Source: a virus
Strand: one strand, 5' to 3'
Length of the DNA: 53,382 bases
Virus record (IMG/VR): IMGVR_UViG_3300046535_001175
Location: 1-53,382 of that record
This document shows, in pieces, positions 1 to 7,946 of the stretch; the first letter of the stretch is position 1, and the number at the start of each line of letters is the position of its first letter. The translations under genes and the position numbers were made by a program. A model generated the notes under the pieces. It ran no database searches. It was not told where the DNA came from and saw only the letters and a list, made by a program, of their open reading frames with translations.

Positions 1-2029
1 CCACCATGCCGACCACGAGCGAGCGCTGATACGGTGCCCACTCGAGTGCGGACCACTCGCTGTCACTGACGTCCCAAAACGAGTCGCTGATCTCGGAGTA
101 GACGTAGCTCAGTGTGGCGCCGCCGCTACGGAAGCTGAGCCACACCTCGCGGTGGAGCTCGTCACACGCCACGAACGTATCCCATGTGTCCGCGTAGGCA
201 GCGCCGGGGAGCAAGTTCGCGATCACCGGACGCGCGATGTCTTTGATGTTGCCGGCGCTGTCGATCGAGACGAACCCGCGGTTCGTATACGCGTACACGG
301 TGGGGCCGCAGACGGATACAGCGTTTCTGCCGGCGAGAATCAGGCGCGAGTCCACAGGATCCACGCGGTAGTTGTCCTCGTCGCCGCTCAGGCGCGATAG
401 ACCATCGCTTGCGAACAGCCACACGCAGTCGCGGGTCGAGATGCCGCGATAGTGCACGCCGGTGCCATAGATCTCTTCTTGCTGCGGCGGCACGGCTTCG
501 GGCTGCTGGGGCTTACCCCATTGGATGCGGTTGAAACGCTCGTCGGTATCGCCGTTGGTGACTGCGCCTGAGAAGTCGGTGAGTGGCGGGTCGTAGTTCT
601 GCGGGTTGGTCGCGCGGATGGTGAGCGCTCCAAGTCCGTAGCGCGCCATGCGCAGATCCATCGTGACGTTCACGGCATTGTCCGCGTCGGTTGGACCGTA
701 GGCAGCCGCTCTGTTTGCCTGAATAACAAGAGACGTCGCCGCTTCAACCAAGCTCGAAAAGAAGTTGATCGTGTACTTCACGCCGTTGATTTCGATGCGA
801 TCGGTGATGCCGAAGATGTCGGCCGTTGTTGCGATCGCGTTTTGACTAAGAGTAATGGTCGTTGCGGTCTTGGATATGACCGTTGCACCGATGAATCCGT
901 TGACAGCGTTGTTCGTTACGATCTGACCCGCATAGATTCCCGTTGTCGTCGAGCAGCCAGCGACGATCGGGCTACCGATTGTCGTATTTCCGGTAAGCGC
1001 CCGTAGCCCAATCCCAGATGCATATTCGGCCTCAGTGAGCAAAGACCCCCACTTGCCAGAAATGCGCAGCTTCTTGTGCGCGGCTAGCTTCTGCATCGCG
1101 TAGAAGGTTTGCGTCTTATACGTCCACGTGTCAGTCGCAAGCGCTGGCGGCGTGTTCACGTACGAGCCGCCAACGCCGACGATAGCCGGCACCGGGCGCC
1201 CTGGGTTGGCGTAGAGCTCCTCGCCGAGTGCGGTATCGGGCAACGTGTCCTTGATCGTCGTGCTGAACGCAGCGGCGATTCCGCCGGTCACCGTGACCGC
1301 CAAATCAGCGTAATAGGTGCCGACCGCATCACTTCCCGACGGGAACGCTTTGGTTCGCCACAAGCGCAAGATGTCGCCCGACTGAACGTCCCACCCGAGC
1401 GGGAACGCAACCTTGAGTGTGACGTCAACCGCGTTGGATCCATTGTTCGTGTACAACACCGGATTGCTCGGCTCGCTGATCAGCTCGTAGCCGTCCGATT
1501 GCACACGCGAGATGGTGGCGCGCCACTGCGTGGCCATGTGACTGTCGAGACATGTTCCGACTACTGTGATCGCCGAAAATGTCAGCTGCGGAGCAGGCAT
1601 CCCCGCTGCGCGCGCAGTCGCACCACCCTCGCTGTCGAGCGCCATGACGCCGTTGTTCAGCGACGTGAAGAAGAACCGCGAACGCGCTCGCGCGGCTTGT
1701 GACTTGGCCGTGTCGACCGTCGCGGCACTCATGCCCGGCGGCGTGATCGCGATGCTGGTATTGCTGCCCGTCGTGCTCCACCGCGCTTGCCACGCGCCTG
1801 CGTTGTCGCCGAACGAGAGCACGCTCGAGTCGCCCGCAAAGAGCCGGCGAATGGTGTAACTCGCGCTCATGATGTTGGCCTGAAACGAGCGCCGCGCCGG
1901 CATGCTCGTGATCACGCCCGGGTCGCGCAGAGCAACGTTGCGACATGTGCTCATCGCGCCGGCCGAGTACTGGCCGTACTTGTTCGGCGAGGTGACGAGC
2001 CCGCGCGGTCTGACGATGACCTCACGCAT
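1..2029 (-). CDS. tail nozzle-like beta-rich protein, 3' end missing
   Basis: Reads without a stop from an ATG at 2029 off the left edge, giving 676 visible codons. The N-terminus (REVIVRPRGLVTSPNKYGQY) opens like podoviral tail-tube proteins that describe a list of sites. The last 130 or so visible residues carry repeated short blade-like segments (VWLFASDGLSRLSG, VYAYTNRGFVSID, HREVWLSF) typical of beta-propeller nozzle or tail-tubular-B proteins. It lies directly downstream of the adaptor gene, where a nozzle is expected. The family call is inference from fold-like repeats and order. The C-terminus may be the 12-codon fragment at the right edge if the genome is circular. Confidence 0.6.
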   Translation of the reverse strand, partial: MREVIVRPRGLVTSPNKYGQYSAGAMSTCRNVALRDPGVITSMPARRSFQANIMSASYTIRRLFAGDSSVLSFGDNAGAWQARWSTTGSNTSIAITPPGMSAATVDTAKSQAARARSRFFFTSLNNGVMALDSEGGATARAAGMPAPQLTFSAITVVGTCLDSHMATQWRATISRVQSDGYELISEPSNPVLYTNNGSNAVDVTLKVAFPLGWDVQSGDILRLWRTKAFPSGSDAVGTYYADLAVTVTGGIAAAFSTTIKDTLPDTALGEELYANPGRPVPAIVGVGGSYVNTPPALATDTWTYKTQTFYAMQKLAAHKKLRISGKWGSLLTEAEYASGIGLRALTGNTTIGSPIVAGCSTTTGIYAGQIVTNNAVNGFIGATVISKTATTITLSQNAIATTADIFGITDRIEINGVKYTINFFSSLVEAATSLVIQANRAAAYGPTDADNAVNVTMDLRMARYGLGALTIRATNPQNYDPPLTDFSGAVTNGDTDERFNRIQWGKPQQPEAVPPQQEEIYGTGVHYRGISTRDCVWLFASDGLSRLSGDEDNYRVDPVDSRLILAGRNAVSVCGPTVYAYTNRGFVSIDSAGNIKDIARPVIANLLPGAAYADTWDTFVACDELHREVWLSFRSGGATLSYVYSEISDSFWDVSDSEWSALEWAPYQRSLVVGMV

Positions 2030-2044
2030 GGTGTGCACCGCTCC

Positions 2045-3046
2045 TCATCGCGGCCACCACGAGTAGGGCCGGCCGTAGATGATGCCGGACCGGCGTGCAA
2101 CGACCTTCGGCGAGTTCTTGATTCGCGGCTCGAGCGTCTCCATGAAGCGGGCAAGGTCGGTGCCGCGCTTACGCTCGCCTTCTTCGGTGAGTCCGATTTT
2201 CTGCGCGAGCGCCCCCGCCTTCGACGTCATGCCGAGTGCGAGCATGATCCGCACCGCGGTCGCATCGCAGAGCGTCTGGTGCCACTCGTCGGCGAGCGCT
2301 GGCCAGTCCGTTTGCTCGGCCGCACGCACGAAGTCGCCGACCTCGATGTCCTGCATGGTGTCCGTGCCACCCACAGTGATTACCAGCGCGGCAATCGTCT
2401 GCGTGGCTCCTACAAGCGCGACTTCGTACCAGCCGCTTGGGTGCACCACGTCGATCTGCTGCACAGCGCTGGTGATGGCCGCGGGCGTGCCGAGCTCCTC
2501 ATCGAACGGGAGCGCGTTGACCGTGATTGTGCGCGCGACGGTATCGACCGCGGTGATCTGCCCGCGCACGGTGCCGCCGCCGAGCGTCGTGCTCTGCTGC
2601 GGTACGAAGCGGCTCGGTCGCAGGTAGTACTCCATCTGCAGCGTGTACCCGGCCGCAGTCGGCGCAGGCAGCATCACGAGCTGGTCGCCCGCGATGTCGT
2701 ACTGCCGCGGGATCGCGATGTTGCTGTTGGCGTCGCCCTGCACGATCGGCACTTCGGCTGCCGTGGCCAGCGTCAACGGGGTGAAGCGCCCAGTCGTGTC
2801 GCCCCATCGCGCTGCCTCAATGCCGCACGCGCGCGCAGGGAGCCTGTAGCGAGCTCGGAGCGCGACTGACGGCACGTTCTTCGTCTTGACCCAGAAGCCA
2901 CTGCGCGCGGTAGTCACGGGCTTGACGAAGACATTGCTCATCGTGCGGTTGAGCTCGTCGAGCACGACGGCGTCCGTGTACTCGGAGTGCGCGTCCGGGA
3001 TGAACGCCGCTCGGCGAGTCGCAACGATGAGCTGGTCAGAGCGCAT
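2045..3046 (-). CDS. head-tail adaptor-like protein
   Basis: A 333-residue protein lying between the capsid block and the nozzle gene. Its N-terminal half is helical and its middle reads LRARYRLPARACGIEAARW, then GDQLVMLPAP followed by LQMEYYLRPS. This pattern occurs in short adaptor/connector proteins of podoviruses that rebuild a uniform interface below the portal. The ATG at 3046 lies 6 nt after the preceding stop. The gene probably shares one transcript with capsid and nozzle genes. Assignment rests on position and motif style; a minor tail-tube protein is the main alternative. Confidence 0.55.
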   Translation of the reverse strand: MRSDQLIVATRRAAFIPDAHSEYTDAVVLDELNRTMSNVFVKPVTTARSGFWVKTKNVPSVALRARYRLPARACGIEAARWGDTTGRFTPLTLATAAEVPIVQGDANSNIAIPRQYDIAGDQLVMLPAPTAAGYTLQMEYYLRPSRFVPQQSTTLGGGTVRGQITAVDTVARTITVNALPFDEELGTPAAITSAVQQIDVVHPSGWYEVALVGATQTIAALVITVGGTDTMQDIEVGDFVRAAEQTDWPALADEWHQTLCDATAVRIMLALGMTSKAGALAQKIGLTEEGERKRGTDLARFMETLEPRIKNSPKVVARRSGIIYGRPYSWWPR

Positions 3047-3052
3047 GCGTGA

Positions 3053-4138
3053 TTACTTCATCCAGCGTCCAACGAGACCGCTCAGACCGGGTCCGCCCAT
3101 GCGGTTGTTGATATTTCGATTCTGGCGCGCGGCCTCGACGCCGTACCGCGGAAACTCGCCCTGCGATTGGCCGTATTGCATGCCGATGTTGGCGGCCGCG
3201 TCCCGGCGCATCTGCCGCTCCTGCTGGTGCGCGGCGAGCGCGTTTGCGATTGGTCCAAGCCACGCCATGGGGCCCGCGGCTGCCTTGCCAGCGAGGCCGG
3301 CTGCGGGCGCCGCTGCTGGGACCGCCGGGGCGCCTGTGGCGACGGTGGCCGCAGTGGGCTTGGTGAGCGCGGCCGCAGCGCCTGCGACGCGCGGTGACGG
3401 GCCTGCGCCTGGGGCCGGTGGGACGCCGCCCGTGCTCGCGAAGGCGCCGCTCGGAATCTTGGGCGGGGCGGGCACTTCGTCGCCGTCGCCGTCATTGAGC
3501 TGCGCTTGGCCGCGCGTATCGCCGGTCAGGCCAACGCCTGCGAGACCGCCGCGTTGCTGGCTGCTGCCCGTGGCGCCCGCGAGCTGGTTCTGGTTGCTGG
3601 TCGCGAAGGGCTTGTCTTCTTGGTCCTGGTTGTCGTCGAACATGGGCTTGCCTTTCAACTGGGCTTCTCGATCTCGGAATCGGGCGCCGGGCATGTCCTC
3701 GCGCGTCCACATGGTCGGTCGGTACGACGGGCTCTGCATCTGCTCGGCGCCGTAGTTGTGCATCGCGATTGCGGCCTGATCGGCCATGTCTGGCGACGAG
3801 TACACGCCAAGGTGGCCGCCGGTGCGGTCGGCCTCGTCTTGCGCTTTGCCGGGGTCGTAGATGACGCGCCCATCGGCCGTGATCTGCGGTACCAGGCGCT
3901 CTCCGCGCGACGTGCCCTCAGACGAACTCCACAGAGAACTGTGTTGGTCGTAGGGATCGTTCGGATCTGCGACGCGCAGCACGTCCGGGCGCCGCATCGG
4001 GTCGAGCGTCGGAGCCTCGATCGCGCCGTAGTCGTTGCCAGCGCTCGGGACAGCCGCGCGCGAGCCGAGCCGACGCTTGTCGAGATCGGAAAGGGCCCAT
4101 GGGTCGCTGTAGAGAGCTGGCTTCATCATGTTTCCCAT
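3053..4138 (-). CDS. virion-associated protein with GGHLGVYSS motif
   Basis: A 361-residue protein of unknown role. Residues about 75-120 contain VIYDPGKAQDEADRTGGHLG followed by a short helix with YGAEQM, a segment resembling the GKHLGIFDTPENA-type motif scattered through large podoviral internal and tail proteins. Residues about 200-300 are an Ala/Pro/Gly-rich low-complexity linker. The C-terminus is basic and Asn/Gly-rich. It sits between the capsid and adaptor genes, so a structural or internal virion role is likely, but no enzymatic motif is visible. Confidence 0.5.
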   Translation of the reverse strand: MGNMMKPALYSDPWALSDLDKRRLGSRAAVPSAGNDYGAIEAPTLDPMRRPDVLRVADPNDPYDQHSSLWSSSEGTSRGERLVPQITADGRVIYDPGKAQDEADRTGGHLGVYSSPDMADQAAIAMHNYGAEQMQSPSYRPTMWTREDMPGARFRDREAQLKGKPMFDDNQDQEDKPFATSNQNQLAGATGSSQQRGGLAGVGLTGDTRGQAQLNDGDGDEVPAPPKIPSGAFASTGGVPPAPGAGPSPRVAGAAAALTKPTAATVATGAPAVPAAAPAAGLAGKAAAGPMAWLGPIANALAAHQQERQMRRDAAANIGMQYGQSQGEFPRYGVEAARQNRNINNRMGGPGLSGLVGRWMK

Positions 4139-4194
4139 CCCCGGCCGCGGCGAGAAGAGCGCTCAACACCGCGACCGGGGACAGAAGGTTTTGT

Positions 4195-5502
4195 TCAGCT
4201 CGGCAGCGTGTCTGCGTTGCTGGTGACGCCCGTGATCCACGAGCACATCCAGGGGATTTGCAGGATCGGGGCTTGGTGCGAGTAGCCGCGGATACGCGCG
4301 CCGGTCGAGCCCTCGAGCGGCCGGAACATCATGCCGCCGCGACGCTCGTCGAACGTGAAGTCAGTGGACCCCACGCGCTTGCCGACCGAGCCCGAGCCGT
4401 TCGGGTTGTTCGCGAGGAAGAACATGAAGCCCTGTTTCCAGAACAGGTGACTCTTCACGACGATGTCGCCGCACGCGGTCGTGTAGATCAGCCGCGAAGT
4501 GCCCTGCTTTTTCACGCCGGGCGTCTTCTCGTCGACCATGACGCGACCATTCGCGTCGATCTCCTCGCTCAGGTCCGCGAGCACGCTCGAGCAGCAGTAC
4601 AGCGTGCCGCCCTTCTTCACGCCGCGGTTCTTCAGCTTGGCAGCGAGCTGCACGATCTTCGCACGCGTCGGAGCGCCGAAACTCGTGGTGCTCTGTACGC
4701 GCCACACGATGTTCGCGAGAGCATCGATGTTGAACAACGTGCCCGTGTTCTCGCCGATCGCCTGGATCCCGTAGCAGCTCTTGGTGCGAGCACCGGCAAG
4801 CTGAATGCGATCGTTGGCGGCGACGGTTGCGACCGACGCGGTCTTGAACAGCTGGAGGCGGTTCTTGGTCTCGTCGGTGATCGTCTGCATCGTCACGCTG
4901 GTGTCGCGCACCGTCGTGCCGTCCGCTTGGAAGATGTCCACCAATGCGTTCTGCATCAGCGGCCACAGACCAGGCATCCAGCTCGCGCGCGTGATGCTCA
5001 CGACCTGCGGGGCCGCGAGGTTTGCGCCAGAGATCGATGCGCTCACCACGCCGATGTCCGCCGCGATCGCAGCGCCGGTGCCCGGGCCAAAGCCGAGCAT
5101 GACTTCGCGGCCGCGCTCGCCGAGCAACATCGCCTGCTCCATCTTGAGATCGGGGATCTCCCAAAAGGCCGGGTCGTTGTTGCTCGTCTGGCTCGCGCCG
5201 TTCGCACTGCGCGAGAGCTCGTTGGCGCTCATGTCGACGGTGACGGCGATCTCGGCGCCATCGATCTGCGCTTCCTTGATCACCGCGTCGATGCTCGCGT
5301 TCGTCGTGAACGTCGAGCCGTCTGAGTTGAACGTGATGCCCTGCTCTTGGCTGGTCAGCACGGGGAATGCGTACTGTCCGCCCTGACGTCGCTCACGCTC
5401 GACGAAGTCCATGTCTTCGGCGAGGGTGTCCTCGGAGGGCATGGGATCGATCCACGGTCCGTAACGCTTTCGGAAATTTGGACTGGAATTGGTCAGCGCC
5501 AT
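4195..5502 (-). CDS. major capsid protein
   Basis: A 435-residue protein directly after scaffold-type genes in the order portal, scaffold, capsid. It is a balanced alpha/beta sequence without low complexity. Notable parts are a charged N-terminal arm (DTLAEDMDFVERERRQGGQY), a middle region of two helices (LKMEQAMLLGERGREVMLG) and a C-terminal domain ending near HQAPILQIPWMCSWITGV. Length and position fit an HK97-fold coat protein. The ATG at 5502 is preferred over an in-frame GTG at 5511 because GAAAGG lies 8 nt upstream of the ATG. A 198-nt leader precedes it, so a promoter or processing site for high expression is possible. Confidence 0.75.
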   Translation of the reverse strand: MALTNSSPNFRKRYGPWIDPMPSEDTLAEDMDFVERERRQGGQYAFPVLTSQEQGITFNSDGSTFTTNASIDAVIKEAQIDGAEIAVTVDMSANELSRSANGASQTSNNDPAFWEIPDLKMEQAMLLGERGREVMLGFGPGTGAAIAADIGVVSASISGANLAAPQVVSITRASWMPGLWPLMQNALVDIFQADGTTVRDTSVTMQTITDETKNRLQLFKTASVATVAANDRIQLAGARTKSCYGIQAIGENTGTLFNIDALANIVWRVQSTTSFGAPTRAKIVQLAAKLKNRGVKKGGTLYCCSSVLADLSEEIDANGRVMVDEKTPGVKKQGTSRLIYTTACGDIVVKSHLFWKQGFMFFLANNPNGSGSVGKRVGSTDFTFDERRGGMMFRPLEGSTGARIRGYSHQAPILQIPWMCSWITGVTSNADTLPS

Positions 5503-5700
5503 GATCGGCACCTTTCAGAGTTGAGGGGTTGCGGTCTCCCTCGCTCCTGGGTGCCGTTGCAGCGCCTAACTCACGCGTCCCTTGTCCACGCTCGCATCAG
5601 TGTGCCGTTGCCGGGCTGACGTCGATGTGGGTGGTGCGGTCTTGTTAGCCAGTCGGTCCGTTCGCGGGTGTGTTTACAAAGCTACAGTGACAAGTGTCTC
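5503..5700 (-). other. 198-nt leader upstream of the capsid gene
   Basis: The longest untranslated stretch inside the head operon. It ends in a good ribosome-binding site (GAAAGG) for the capsid ATG. A TTGTCA hexamer near its upstream end could be a -35 box, but no convincing -10 follows at 16-18 nt. No terminator with a U tract was seen. It may hold a capsid-specific promoter or an mRNA processing site; this is inference from its size only. Confidence 0.3.
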
Positions 5701-5901
5701 CTATTTCGTCAATCGGGCTCGGGCCATCGCTGAACCGAACTCCGAAACCTTGCGCCGCGATGGCGGTGTTGCGCGCACACGCTCGGGGAGCTTCTTGCCA
5801 GGCGGTCCCTTGTGAAACTCGCTCGCGACTTCGGGCGAGATGTCACCGCGCGCCTCGGCGGCATACGACCAGCGCACCTGAGCCTTGCTCTTGGCTGGCA
5901 C
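5701..5901 (-). CDS. DUF3008-like small basic protein
   Basis: A 66-residue protein opening MPAKSKAQVRW and containing HKGPPGKKLPERV. DUF3008 proteins characteristically open MPAKSKAQ and end with a KHKGLPEKV-like motif, and both halves are recognisable here in the right order. The family is widespread in phages and bacteria, and its function is unknown to me. The insertion between the kinase-like gene and the capsid gene suggests it is made late. Confidence 0.6.
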   Translation of the reverse strand: MPAKSKAQVRWSYAAEARGDISPEVASEFHKGPPGKKLPERVRATPPSRRKVSEFGSAMARARLTK

Positions 5902-5902
5902 T

Positions 5903-6325
5903 TCAGCGCATTGCCTCGACTTCCTCGTCTGTCAGCACCGGCGGGACCACGAGCGCCACACCACGGCGCGCGAGTTGCGGTAGCACTTCATTCCAGACCG
6001 TCAGACAGCCCTTGGCCATAGTCGATTGACCCGGCGACAGCGGCACAAATGCCGAGTTGAGCCACATGATCTGATCGCACGGCTTTCCGAGTGTGTTGCG
6101 GTCCAGCCACTTGCGCAGCGCGCGCGGCACGGCGACGCCTTCGATCACCCACGATCCGCCGTCGTCGAACCAGTGGGATGCGGCTTCAGATGCCGCTGAC
6201 CAGTCGTGCTTGCCGATCAGTTCGTCGGTACTGCGTGGCGTCACTCCGAGTTCGCGTGCGACGCGCGCTGCCAGCGTGGTCTTCCCACCGCGCGGAATGC
6301 CAGCGATGCAGATCCGCAGTCCCAT
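5903..6325 (-). CDS. P-loop NTPase, small kinase-like
   Basis: A 140-residue protein with a clear Walker A loop near the N-terminus (GIPRGGKTT, residues 9-17). The motif GSWVIEGVAV follows, as in nucleoside or adenylate-kinase-like folds, and then a hydrophobic strand (ALVVPPVL). It probably binds ATP and may phosphorylate a nucleotide or other small substrate. The ATG at 6325 has GAGGA 5 nt upstream and forms a TGATG junction with the scaffold gene; a GTG at 6328 is possible. A kinase-like gene inside the head operon is unusual. The substrate is not readable from the sequence. Confidence 0.6.
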   Translation of the reverse strand: MGLRICIAGIPRGGKTTLAARVARELGVTPRSTDELIGKHDWSAASEAASHWFDDGGSWVIEGVAVPRALRKWLDRNTLGKPCDQIMWLNSAFVPLSPGQSTMAKGCLTVWNEVLPQLARRGVALVVPPVLTDEEVEAMR

Positions 6326-7578
6326 CACCGTCCTCGGTTGAGTTTCTGCATGGCGACACCAAATCCGCTGATGCGTGCGCGCTCGCTACCATTGGTCGGT
6401 CGCGCGGGACCCGTTCGCGGCGCTCCGGGTAGCGCAGTCGGCGGCGGCGGACCGGGTGCGCGCGTGCGCGGCGTCATGACACCTTGGCGCGGCTGCGTTT
6501 GTGGCTGCGCTGCTGGCTGCTGCGCGTCGCCCGCGGGCAGATACCCGGACTGCGCCATCTCTTGCAGCGTTTCGACCGTCAGACGCGTGGCCATGTCGAT
6601 GATCTCGTCGTTCAGACCATCGAAGCGCTCGAGCTGATCGACCACTTTGCCGAGATGGCCCTTGAACAAGTCCTGCGCGAGCTTGCTGTCGTGCAGTTGA
6701 TGACGCTCGAAGCTGCGCGGCACCATCTCGGTGAGATCTTGCTCATGCTTGCGGCGAAACTGATCGTGCCGGATGGCTTGATCGCGCTGGTTGATCTCCT
6801 GCTCGCGCGTCTGCAGCTTGCGCTCGCGCTCTTCGTTCGCGAGTTGCCGATCGTACGCGTCGCGCTGCTCCGGGCTCATCGCCTGATACGATGAGACCTC
6901 GGATGCGAGCGATTCGGCGGCACGAAAGAACGGCTCAAACATGCCGTTATCCTCGATCCACCGGCGCATTCCCTTGCCCGTCGGATCGCGCATCGTCTGC
7001 AGCTCGTTCTGACGTGCCTGCAGCATGCCTTGTGCCTGCTTGCGCTCTTGGGCGGCGGCTTCGGTTTTGCGTGAGTAGTCGATGTTGCGCAGAAAGCCGC
7101 GGTGGAGCTCCACGAGGTTCACGCGCTGCGTGCGACCGTTGCCGATCGGCACATCGACGAAGAGCTGCTCGGCGACCGACTTCGGGAGCTGGCCGTTGCG
7201 CAGCATGCCGAGCAGTTCATCTGGCTTCATGCCGAGCACGGGCTCGAGGTTCGGGTCGGTCGGCTCTTCGGGAGGGAGATCTTCCTCGAGCGGCTCCGGC
7301 TCGGCGGGATCCTCGACCGGCGCTTCCGGCTCTGCCTCTGGCGGCTCGGTCGGTGCGGTCTCGGGGTCGGTATCCGGCTCATCGCCGGGCTGGTCGACGG
7401 CCAGCGTGGGGTCGCTCGGCACGCTGGACTTGCTGAGGTCGGATAGGGCGCCCGGGCGCGCGCGCTGTACGGGCGGCGTCTGACGCAGCGCTGCGGGGCG
7501 GGCTGATGGGACCGCGCCCGGAGCGGCGGGCGCTGCCGGGGCGGTGACTGGGGCTGCTGCGGGTGCTGCGTCTGCCAT
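6325..7578 (-). CDS. scaffolding protein
   Basis: A 417-residue protein that probably templates procapsid assembly. It has an Ala/Pro-rich N-terminus, a long acidic Pro/Glu stretch (about residues 60-130), a globular segment containing MLRNGQLPKSVAEQLFVDVP, and a charged coiled-coil region rich in Gln/Arg/Glu (about 180-330). A flexible tail ends in a basic helix (ISGFGVAMQKLNRGR), which is the usual coat-binding end of scaffolds. It lies between portal and capsid. The ATG at 7578 follows the upstream stop by 2 nt; the open frame extends further but would overlap that gene. Confidence 0.7.
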   Translation of the reverse strand: MADAAPAAAPVTAPAAPAAPGAVPSARPAALRQTPPVQRARPGALSDLSKSSVPSDPTLAVDQPGDEPDTDPETAPTEPPEAEPEAPVEDPAEPEPLEEDLPPEEPTDPNLEPVLGMKPDELLGMLRNGQLPKSVAEQLFVDVPIGNGRTQRVNLVELHRGFLRNIDYSRKTEAAAQERKQAQGMLQARQNELQTMRDPTGKGMRRWIEDNGMFEPFFRAAESLASEVSSYQAMSPEQRDAYDRQLANEERERKLQTREQEINQRDQAIRHDQFRRKHEQDLTEMVPRSFERHQLHDSKLAQDLFKGHLGKVVDQLERFDGLNDEIIDMATRLTVETLQEMAQSGYLPAGDAQQPAAQPQTQPRQGVMTPRTRAPGPPPPTALPGAPRTGPARPTNGSERARISGFGVAMQKLNRGR

Positions 7579-7580
7579 GG

Positions 7581-7946
7581 CTATGCGCTCTCTTCCGCGG
7601 TCTGTGCCGCGCTCATGTCGATGGGTTCCTCGGTCGGCTCGGCCTCTGCGATCGCCGCTGCGAGCTCGTTGACGTCGACGCTCTTCTGCGCCTTGGCCCA
7701 CTCGGGTTGCGGCGGTTCGACGCCGAGCCATAGGCGATCGTGACGCTTCTGGCGGAGCTCGAGCCGTTGCGCGCGTGTGCAGCCGAGCTTTTCGGCCTTC
7801 AGGCGGTTGCGGCGCGAGGAGCTGACGATCGCTTCTTCCTTGAGCTCGCTCATGTAGCCGCCGCCGACTGTGAGCGGCCGCGTCAGTAGCTTCAGCTTGA
7901 TCTCGAGGTCGCGCTCACGCAGCGCGCGTGTCTTTTCACTCGGCAT
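7581..7946 (-). CDS. unknown charged protein between portal and scaffold
   Basis: A 121-residue highly charged protein. It is basic and helical in the first 75 residues (RRNRLKAEKLGCTRAQRLEL, RQKRHDRLW) with an acidic Ala/Glu C-terminus. Its ATG overlaps the portal stop by one base (TAATG), so it is translationally coupled to portal. No family recognised. Its place suggests an assembly cofactor, but no domain supports that directly. Confidence 0.6.
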   Translation of the reverse strand: MPSEKTRALRERDLEIKLKLLTRPLTVGGGYMSELKEEAIVSSSRRNRLKAEKLGCTRAQRLELRQKRHDRLWLGVEPPQPEWAKAQKSVDVNELAAAIAEAEPTEEPIDMSAAQTAEESA

